Shown piece after piece: positions 34,447-39,958 of a stretch of DNA of 39,958 nucleotides. Within the stretch, counting starts at the first letter, position 1; each line of letters opens with the position of its first letter. A program made the translations under genes and the position numbers. The stretch is from an uncultured Verrucomicrobiota bacterium. GTDB taxonomy: Bacteria > Verrucomicrobiota > Verrucomicrobiia > Methylacidiphilales > Verrucolacustridaceae. The notes under the pieces are model-generated. The model had not been told where the DNA came from. It saw only the letters and a list, made by a program, of their open reading frames with translations, and made no database searches. Location: positions 1 through 39,958 of the forward strand of contig CAIVGD010000325.1 of the NCBI GenBank assembly GCA_903905395.1, read 5' to 3'.

Positions 34447-35310
34447 TTAAAGTTTCAGGACAACCGGATCGCCGACTTTGGCGCCGAGTTCGTGGGCGGC
34501 GTTGCCATTGCCGATGGCGATTTCCAATTCTCCGTCGCTGTTGATGAGGGCGAAGGGACGGTCGGCTGGCGCTTCGGCGTAGGTACGGAGGAAAGGAAGA
34601 GAAACATTTCTTCCCTTGATGGCGACGCTGAGGAGTTGACCGGTCTTTAGCTTGCCGATTTCAGATCCAGGGATGTTGGTGAGGATGTTGCCGTAATGGT
34701 CGATGTAAAGGATCTGACCCTTGGCGAGATTGGCCATGACCGTGGCGGTGTTGCGGGGCAGACGGAGAATCTTTTCGGCTTTTGGGCCGCAGGATTCGAT
34801 GGAGGAATTGCCGAGAATGTGGGCGGCGGCCGGGCCGAAAATATCGCGGGCATGGAAGGTAGCGGAGGTTGTGCCGGGGAGCCGGAGTTTTTCGTTCTGG
34901 AGCAATCGGACATCGGCCAATCCCTCGCGGGCGATTACTTCCGTGAGGATGCCGTTATCTGGGGCGATGTAGATGCGGCCGGCGTTGGTGCGGAGGACGA
35001 GGGCTCCGCGGCCGGAGCCGACCCCGGGATCGACCACGGCGATGATCACAGTGCCGGGGGGGAGAGTTCTGGTGGATTTGGCGAGAATGTAAGAGGCGGT
35101 GGAGATGTCGAAGGCGGCGTTATCGTGGGAGAGGTCCATGATATCGGCGGAGGGGCGGAGGGATTTGATCGCGCCTTTGAGTTGGGCGACATAGGGGTCG
35201 CCAGAGCCAAAATCGGTAAAGAGGGCGATGATATTGCTCACGCGACCGTAAGGTTGGCATCCCGCTAGCAGGGGGAAAAGAGCAACGAGGAGAAGAAGGA
35301 AGCGCGGCAT
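34447..35310 (-). CDS. SAM hydroxide adenosyltransferase (DUF62) family lipoprotein
   Basis: The 287 residues start with a lipoprotein signal (LLLLVALFPLLAGC, acylated cysteine near residue 18). The mature part is a full DUF62/SAM-hydrolase protein: IIALFTDFGSGDPYVAQLKG, DLSHDNAAFDISTASYIL, PPGTVIIAVVDPGVGSGRGA, IYIAPDNGILTEV, FHARDIFGPAAAHI, YIDHYGNILTNI and a C-terminal barrel. In this family an Asp-Arg-His set splits S-adenosylmethionine into adenosine and methionine; the Asp and Arg of VDPGVGSGR and the His of HARDIF are present. Family members are normally cytoplasmic, where SAM is, so an exported form is odd. It starts three bases after the RelE-like gene, in one operon. Confidence 0.85.
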   Translation of the reverse strand: MPRFLLLLVALFPLLAGCQPYGRVSNIIALFTDFGSGDPYVAQLKGAIKSLRPSADIMDLSHDNAAFDISTASYILAKSTRTLPPGTVIIAVVDPGVGSGRGALVLRTNAGRIYIAPDNGILTEVIAREGLADVRLLQNEKLRLPGTTSATFHARDIFGPAAAHILGNSSIESCGPKAEKILRLPRNTATVMANLAKGQILYIDHYGNILTNIPGSEIGKLKTGQLLSVAIKGRNVSLPFLRTYAEAPADRPFALINSDGELEIAIGNGNAAHELGAKVGDPVVLKL

Positions 35311-35313
35311 GGT

Positions 35314-35685
35314 TTATTTTTTTTCAGGATCGGACTCCGGGGAGTTGATCAGATCCCAGAATTTCGGATTTTCGGCAAGAACTTCATCCTCCGATAGGGG
35401 GAGTTGGGAACGGAAGGCAAAATCCTTGAGTGAGTTTTTGTGGAGGACGCGGTGGATGACGAGGCCTTTGTCCGTTTTTTCAAAATAGATGCGGTATTCC
35501 CCGGCGCGGTAGCGGTAGAGGGTGCGGTCGGGTCGGCGAACTATGCCGAAGCGGTCGGGATGTTTTTGGAGGAAGTCGGCAGTGAGGACGTCGAATTCGC
35601 GGAGGACCTCGATTTGCAGGGGGGTGGGGAGCTGGGTGATTTCGGCCGAGCTGGCGGGTGTGAAAATAATCTGAAAGGTGGCCAT
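35314..35685 (-). CDS. RelE/ParE-fold protein, solitary
   Basis: A 123-residue protein from ATG 35683-35685 (MATFQIIFTPASSAE). The central RRPDRTLYRYRAGEYRIYFE and LVIHRVLHKNSLKDF match the RelE/ParE toxin fold, in which such positively charged strands contact mRNA or gyrase. The chain carries about 30 extra C-terminal residues, acidic (SEDEVLAENPKFWD). No antitoxin gene of the usual small DNA-binding type lies on either side; the following gene is the SAM-hydrolase lipoprotein, three bases away. It may be a domesticated or regulatory relative rather than a toxin. Upstream in-frame sequence to 35907 overlaps the GH3 gene antisense and does not look coding. Confidence 0.7.
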   Translation of the reverse strand: MATFQIIFTPASSAEITQLPTPLQIEVLREFDVLTADFLQKHPDRFGIVRRPDRTLYRYRAGEYRIYFEKTDKGLVIHRVLHKNSLKDFAFRSQLPLSEDEVLAENPKFWDLINSPESDPEKK

Positions 35686-35782
35686 TGGCGGATGAATCCT
35701 ATCGAAAGTGGGGAGGGAGGTCGAGAACGGAGGCTGCGGTTTGGGCGTGCGCAGAGAGGGGTTTTTCCTTAGAGCCGAAGGG

Positions 35783-36841
35783 ATGAAAGTGCATCCCGCC
35801 GGTAGGTTGATTGTCATGGGCCTGCCTGGGCCTGAGCTGACCGACGGACTGCGGGATCTGATTCGGCGAGTACAGCCGGGGGGATTTATTTTTTTCACGC
35901 GGAACATGGCGGAGGCGGGTCAGTTCCATGGTCTGGTTCGGGAGTGTGCGGATCTGCTTCATCATCCCGCGATCATGACGGTGGATCAGGAGGGGGGGAG
36001 GGTGGCGCGGTTGGCGGTATTGGGGGAGCGACCTCCTTCGGGTCAGGATTTGGCGCGGGCGGGGAAGGAGGAGTGGTTTTACGAGCATGGAAGGTTGACG
36101 GGGAGAGTGATGAAGCTGGTGGGGCTTAATTTGAATTTGGCGCCGGTCTTGGATTACGCACCGGAGGGGCGAGAGGGGGTGGACAATTCGCTCGCGGGGC
36201 GCTGTTTTGGAAAAAATCCAAAGGAGGTGATTCGCTGGGCTGGTGAGTTTTTGCGGGGGATGCAGGGGGAGGGGGTGAAGGGGACGGGAAAGCATTTTCC
36301 GGGTTACACATTTTGCGGGTTGGATCCGCATGGGGATCTGCCGTTGGTGGATCGGACGAAGAAAGAGATTGAGGCGGAGGAGTTATCGGTTTTTCGCGAG
36401 CTTGGGCCAAAGTGCGAGGCGATGATGGTGGGGCACGCGCAATTTCCGGCGTGGGGAAAAGATTCGGGACCGGCGAGTTTAAACCGGGATATCGTGACGG
36501 GGTTGCTCAAGGAAAAGATGGGATACTGGGGGTTGGTCATGACGGATGATCTGGAGATGGGGGCGATTGCGAATCGGTATGGGAGTGCGGAGGCCTCGCG
36601 CCAGGCAATTCGGGCTGGGGAGGAGATTTTGCTGATCTGTCATAACCCGGCTTGCGTGGAGATCGCGAGGGATGCGTTGGCGGAGATGCCTGAAAAGGAG
36701 TGGGAGGGTGCGATAGTCTCGGTGGAAAAATTTGGAAAGACTCTTCTTACTCCACCCGCGACATTCGAGCCAAAGGAGTGGAAGGAAGCGAACGAAGCCA
36801 CCCGTAAATTTCGCGAAAAAGTCCAAGCGGCTTGCGAGTGA
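35783..36841 (+). CDS. Glycoside hydrolase family 3 protein (NagZ-like beta-N-acetylhexosaminidase)
   Basis: A 352-residue single-domain GH3 enzyme from ATG 35783 (MKVHPAGRLIVMGLPG). Seen are GGFIFFTRNM, IMTVDQEGGRVARL (substrate loop), LNLAPVLDYA, the family KHFPG, GLDPHGDLPLVDR with the acid/base histidine region, and the nucleophile block GLVMTDDLEMGAIA. NagZ removes N-acetylglucosamine from muropeptides for recycling. No signal peptide is visible, consistent with a cytoplasmic role. The usual HFPGHGDT reads HFPGYTFC here, so the loop before the catalytic dyad differs. It runs divergently from the RelE-like gene; the starts are about 100 bases apart. Confidence 0.85.
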   Translation: MKVHPAGRLIVMGLPGPELTDGLRDLIRRVQPGGFIFFTRNMAEAGQFHGLVRECADLLHHPAIMTVDQEGGRVARLAVLGERPPSGQDLARAGKEEWFYEHGRLTGRVMKLVGLNLNLAPVLDYAPEGREGVDNSLAGRCFGKNPKEVIRWAGEFLRGMQGEGVKGTGKHFPGYTFCGLDPHGDLPLVDRTKKEIEAEELSVFRELGPKCEAMMVGHAQFPAWGKDSGPASLNRDIVTGLLKEKMGYWGLVMTDDLEMGAIANRYGSAEASRQAIRAGEEILLICHNPACVEIARDALAEMPEKEWEGAIVSVEKFGKTLLTPPATFEPKEWKEANEATRKFREKVQAACE

Positions 36842-36853
36842 GGCGGCAAAATC

Positions 36854-36870
36854 CGACCTCTGACCCCAAA
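36854..36870. repeat. Short repeat CGACCTCTGACCCCAAA, copy 3
   Basis: Thirteen bases after the GH3 stop. It matches 8082-8097 over sixteen bases. Confidence 0.65.
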
Positions 36871-36930
36871 TTGGGTGTTCATCAGTGCTTGTCCTTGGCG
36901 ACGGGAAATCCCAAACTTCGCCTCTCTCCG

Positions 36931-36936
36931 AAGGAG
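36931..36936 (+). promoter_or_regulatory. Ribosome binding site fixing the start of the Memo-AMMECR1 gene
   Basis: AAGGAG at 36931-36936 is followed five bases later by ATG 36942. This is the clearest Shine-Dalgarno in the window. It selects the start that yields the signal peptide over the in-frame codon at 36885, which lies beside the repeat. Confidence 0.75.
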
Positions 36937-36941
36937 ACTTC

Positions 36942-38501
36942 ATGATCACATCAACCCGCTTCCGGCGTCTGGTTCTCGCTGCGGTCCCGGTGTTCTGTTT
37001 TGCCATCGGCCTGCGCGGTGCCGCCGCCGCTGAGATCTCGACCGCTCCCGCGAAAAAAGTCCGCGAGCCCGCCGTCGCTGATCTGTTTTACCCGAAAGAT
37101 CCAGCCGAACTATCCCGCGTGATCGATGCCTGTCTAGCCGCGGCAAAGGTCGTGCCTGCGGACGGAGAACTCAAGGCACTCATCTGTCCTCACGCCGGAT
37201 ATCCCTACTCCGGTCCGGTGGCCGCCTCCGCCTACCGACTGCTGGCGGGACGCGATTTTCAGACGGTCGTGGTGATGGGGCCCAGTCACTATGCCGACCT
37301 GCACGCCGCTTCGGTGGCAAATGCCGATTTATTCCGCACGCCGCTGGGCGATGTGCCGATCTCCGGTAAAAAAGCCCGCAAGCTCGCCAAGCTCAGCCCC
37401 TTCGCCCTCGAACCGCACTGCTTCGTGCAACGCCCGAGTTGGTGGCAGTCCTCACGTCCCGCGCCCGACGAGGACACGGCGGATACCTGGGAGCATTCCG
37501 TCGAGGTCGAGATTCCATTTCTTCAGCGAACGCTCAAAAGCTTTGGGCTTGTGCCGGTGGTCTGTGGCCAAATCGACGAAGCTAAAGCCGCCCTAGCGTT
37601 GATGAAGATTCTCGACGACCGAACGCTGATTATCGCGAGTTCGGATCTCAGTCACTATGATACCTACGCCAATGCGCAGGAGCGCGACCGCAGGTGCATC
37701 GAGGCCATCTGCCGTCTCGACCCGGACGCAGTCGGCAACGAGGACGCCTGCGGCCACACTCCGATACGCATCCTGCTGCACGTCGCGAAACAGCTGGGAT
37801 GGCAGGCGCGTTTGCTCGACTACCGCAACAGTGGCGATACGACGGGCGACAAATCGCGTGGCGTGGTTGGATACGCCGCGATCGCCTTTTATGCGCCGGC
37901 CGCCACATCCATCACCGCGCCAGCCACCGCGCAATTCACCACGGCAGACCGCCGTTATTTGCTCGGACTAGCCCGCAAGAGCGTGCTGGAGGCCGCCGCA
38001 AGCGGCCAAGTGCCCGAGGTGTCCGCCGACAAACTCGCTCCGAAGTTCACCGCGGCCAAGGGGTGCTTCGTGACGCTGACCACGCACGGCGTCCTGCGCG
38101 GCTGCATCGGTTACATCCTGCCGCATGGACCGCTCTACCGTGCCGTGGTCGAGAACGCCCGCAACGCCGCGATCCGCGATCCGCGATTCCCAGCGGTAAA
38201 ACCCGGCGAAGTGGATCAGATAAATATCGAGATCAGCGTGCTCACAGAACCCCTGCCGCTTTCCTTCAGCTCTCCGGAGGATCTGCTGAACAAGCTTCGG
38301 CCGGGCGTGGACGGTGTCGTGCTCCAAATCGGTAGCCGCGAGGCCACCTACCTGCCGCAGGTTTGGGAGCAGATTCCTGGGAAGGTGGATTTTCTAAACA
38401 ATCTGGCTGAAAAGGCCGGATGCGAACCCTCGGCCTGGCGCCAGTCCGGCACCGCCGTTTTCATCTACCACGTCGAGTCATTCAAGGAGCCGGCAAAGTA
38501 A
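36942..38501 (+). CDS. Exported Memo (AmmeMemoRadiSam B) - AMMECR1 (A) fusion
   Basis: 519 residues with a signal peptide (RFRRLVLAAVPVFCFAIGL to AAAAE, about 8-31). The first domain (about 45-320) is Memo-like: ICPHAGYPYSGPVAASAY, MGPSHYADLH, WEHSVEVEIPFLQ, IIASSDLSHYDTYANA and ACGHTPIRILL. His84, His116 and Cys270 correspond to the metal ligands of human MEMO1 (His49, His81, Cys244). The second domain (about 332-512) is AMMECR1: GCFVTLTTHGVLRGCIGYIL, AAIRDPRFPAV, INIEISVLTEP and TYLPQVWEQ. These two domains plus a radical SAM protein form the AmmeMemoRadiSam set, whose role is unknown. An exported version is remarkable because the radical SAM partner is expected inside the cell. A membrane spermidine-synthase-like gene follows. 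Confidence 0.9.
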   Translation: MITSTRFRRLVLAAVPVFCFAIGLRGAAAAEISTAPAKKVREPAVADLFYPKDPAELSRVIDACLAAAKVVPADGELKALICPHAGYPYSGPVAASAYRLLAGRDFQTVVVMGPSHYADLHAASVANADLFRTPLGDVPISGKKARKLAKLSPFALEPHCFVQRPSWWQSSRPAPDEDTADTWEHSVEVEIPFLQRTLKSFGLVPVVCGQIDEAKAALALMKILDDRTLIIASSDLSHYDTYANAQERDRRCIEAICRLDPDAVGNEDACGHTPIRILLHVAKQLGWQARLLDYRNSGDTTGDKSRGVVGYAAIAFYAPAATSITAPATAQFTTADRRYLLGLARKSVLEAAASGQVPEVSADKLAPKFTAAKGCFVTLTTHGVLRGCIGYILPHGPLYRAVVENARNAAIRDPRFPAVKPGEVDQINIEISVLTEPLPLSFSSPEDLLNKLRPGVDGVVLQIGSREATYLPQVWEQIPGKVDFLNNLAEKAGCEPSAWRQSGTAVFIYHVESFKEPAK

Positions 38502-38618
38502 AGAATGAGCCACTGACGATGCACCCTGATTGTCGCTAAAAATCGAGGAATCGCCTTTGCTTATTCCCGTCAGAATATTCCGTGCGCACCCTTGGGCATC
38601 CGTGGCCGTGAGAATTCT

Positions 38619-39958
38619 ATGATCGATTCGGCGCCCTTGACGGGCCGGACCCGCCTCCTCGTGCTTCTGGCTGTGGGTGGCTTGGGTGTGTGTGCCGTAA
38701 TGACCCAGCTCTCGCTGATGCGCGAACTCCTTGGCGCGTTTTCCGGCAACGAACTGGTGTTCGGTATCAGCCTCGGAAGTTGGTTGCTACTGACTGGCGC
38801 AGGCACTTGGCTGGGGAGGCTGTCGGTGCGGCTCAAGGAGCCCGACCGGGCTCTGATCACGGGGATGATCCTCGTCGCCATAATCCCGCTGGGGCAACTG
38901 GTCGCAGTACGAGTACTGCGCGATGTCGTCTTTCTCCGAGGTGCCGCCGTGGGGGTGACCGAGACCGTGCTTGGCAGTATGGCGTTGCTCCTCCCTTTCT
39001 GTGTTGTCTCCGGCGCCATGCTCACGTTGGCGTGCGGGTTTCTGGCGAGGCGCGAAGGCGCATCCGGCATAGGTCGCGTGTATGTCGCCGACACCCTCGG
39101 CAGCATCGCCGGCGGCATCCTCTTCAGTTTCGTGCTTGTGCCGTGGCTCGACCATTTCGCGCTGCTCTGTTTCCCAGCGGCCTTGAACCTCCTGTTGGCC
39201 GCCGTGCTCGCCGGCCACTTTCGTCGGCGGCTGTTGCTGGCGTCCACGGTAATGGTCGCCTTGGGACTCACCGTCCACGTCCTGTTGATCGACACGGACG
39301 ATCTCACCACCGCCATCCAGCATTGGGGCCAGACCACCGTGTTTCGAGCGAATTCACCCTACGGCCGGCTCGTGGTAACTGACGCCTCGGGGCAACTCAC
39401 CTTCTACGAGAACGGCGTTCCGGTAATCTCCACGCACAACATCGACCAGGTCGAGGAGACCGTGCACTACGCGATGAGCCAGCGCCCAGATGCGCGGGAA
39501 GTTCTACTGCTCGGCGGAGGCGTATCCGGTACCGCCCGCGAGATCCTGCGTTATGGCGTGGCCGGGGTAACCTACGTTGAGATCGACCCGTTGATCATTG
39601 AGGTCGGACGGCGGTTTCTGCCGTACAACCTTGCGGACGCGCGGATACGGACCATCGCCACCGATGGCCGGCGCTTCGTCCAGCAGACCGGTGGGCATTA
39701 CGACGTGGTGATAGTGGATCTGCCCGATCCGTCCACTTCGCAGCTAAATCGCTTCCATACCGCTGAATTTTTCGCCGAGGTCCGGAGCATCCTTAATCCT
39801 GATGGAGTTCTGGCGTTCGCACTGGGTCGCTATGAAAACTTCGTCAGCCCTGAACTCGCGCGGTTGCTGGCTTCGGCACATCGCACGTTGCTGGGCTCCT
39901 TCGGCAACGTGCGGATGATCCCTGGCGGGCGTGTCTTCTTCCTCGCCTCAGACGGGCC
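38619..39958 (+). CDS. Membrane spermidine synthase-like protein (3' end outside the window)
   Basis: 446 residues are visible. The first 225 form about six hydrophobic segments (RLLVLLAVGGLGVCAVM, LVFGISLGSWLLLTGAGTWL, ITGMILVAIIPLGQLVAV, MALLLPFCVVSGAMLTL, IAGGILFSFVLVP, LLLASTVMVALGLTVHVLL). A polyamine-synthase fold follows: SPYGRLVV, LTFYENGVPVIST, VEETVHYAMSQ, the SAM-type loop EVLLLGGGVSGTAREIL (about 294-310), YVEIDPLIIEVGRRF, ATDGRRF and YDVVIVDLPDPST. The usual YHE in the polyamine pocket reads VHYAM, so the acceptor may not be putrescine. ATG 38619 starts after a 117-base gap from the Memo-AMMECR1 gene. Such fused transporter-synthase-like proteins have no settled function. Confidence 0.85.
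   Translation, partial: MIDSAPLTGRTRLLVLLAVGGLGVCAVMTQLSLMRELLGAFSGNELVFGISLGSWLLLTGAGTWLGRLSVRLKEPDRALITGMILVAIIPLGQLVAVRVLRDVVFLRGAAVGVTETVLGSMALLLPFCVVSGAMLTLACGFLARREGASGIGRVYVADTLGSIAGGILFSFVLVPWLDHFALLCFPAALNLLLAAVLAGHFRRRLLLASTVMVALGLTVHVLLIDTDDLTTAIQHWGQTTVFRANSPYGRLVVTDASGQLTFYENGVPVISTHNIDQVEETVHYAMSQRPDAREVLLLGGGVSGTAREILRYGVAGVTYVEIDPLIIEVGRRFLPYNLADARIRTIATDGRRFVQQTGGHYDVVIVDLPDPSTSQLNRFHTAEFFAEVRSILNPDGVLAFALGRYENFVSPELARLLASAHRTLLGSFGNVRMIPGGRVFFLASDG

Overview
The window is GC-rich bacterial chromosome with densely packed, mostly housekeeping genes. The best guess for the source is a Verrucomicrobiota-like (PVC group) bacterium. This is an inference from: the very large exported protein with Ig-like modules that ends in a DPDSDGFSNAAEYAFG segment, a tail style common in that phylum; a three-gene fused-cytochrome-b type succinate dehydrogenase; FolE2 in place of FolE; PFOR metabolism; and hairpin-rich intergenic repeats. 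No rRNA, tRNA, CRISPR array, integrase or intact transposase was found.

Layout. 1-467: 5' part of accA on the minus strand, leaving the window. 552-4114: CPBP membrane protease, ComF-like phosphoribosyltransferase, accD and folC, all plus strand. 4311-7647: sdhC-sdhA-sdhB operon. 7648-8277: repeat-rich intergenic region. 8278-13818: giant secreted nuclease with five copies of an Ig-like module. 13819-14007: a second repeat copy. 14008-17831: nth and a large periplasmic TPR protein (minus). 18061-20329: infC-rpmI-rplT-pheS translation operon without pheT. 20330-20950: a third repeat copy and a possible small membrane protein. 20951-22216: glutamate dehydrogenase family gene (minus). 22530-22985: eroded RND efflux pump pseudogene. 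22987-26911: folE2 and two CrtI-type carotenoid desaturases (minus). 27149-31707: nifJ (PFOR) and a DHOD-like partner. 31775-36841: alpha/beta hydrolase, recN, a lipoprotein SAM hydrolase with a RelE-like gene (minus), and a GH3 enzyme. 36942-39958: an exported Memo-AMMECR1 fusion and a membrane spermidine-synthase-like protein cut by the window edge.

Metabolic reading: AccA/AccD (malonyl-CoA), FolC and FolE2 (folate), SdhCAB (TCA cycle and respiration), PFOR (pyruvate to acetyl-CoA with reduced ferredoxin or flavodoxin), a GDH-family enzyme (nitrogen), and carotenoid desaturation. The secreted nuclease, the exported SAM-hydrolase lipoprotein and the exported Memo-AMMECR1 fusion form the less ordinary envelope-directed part.

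The strongest leads are: (1) the signal-peptide-bearing Memo-AMMECR1 fusion next to a membrane aminopropyltransferase-like protein; (2) a SAM hydroxide adenosyltransferase family protein with a lipoprotein signal; (3) an intergenic repeat family of about 85-90 bp, two inverted copies of which bracket the giant nuclease gene; (4) a second short repeat (CGACCTCTGACCCC and the palindrome CGGGGTCTGACCCCG), one copy of which supplies a gene's stop codon; (5) an RND pump remnant whose individual lesions can be read.
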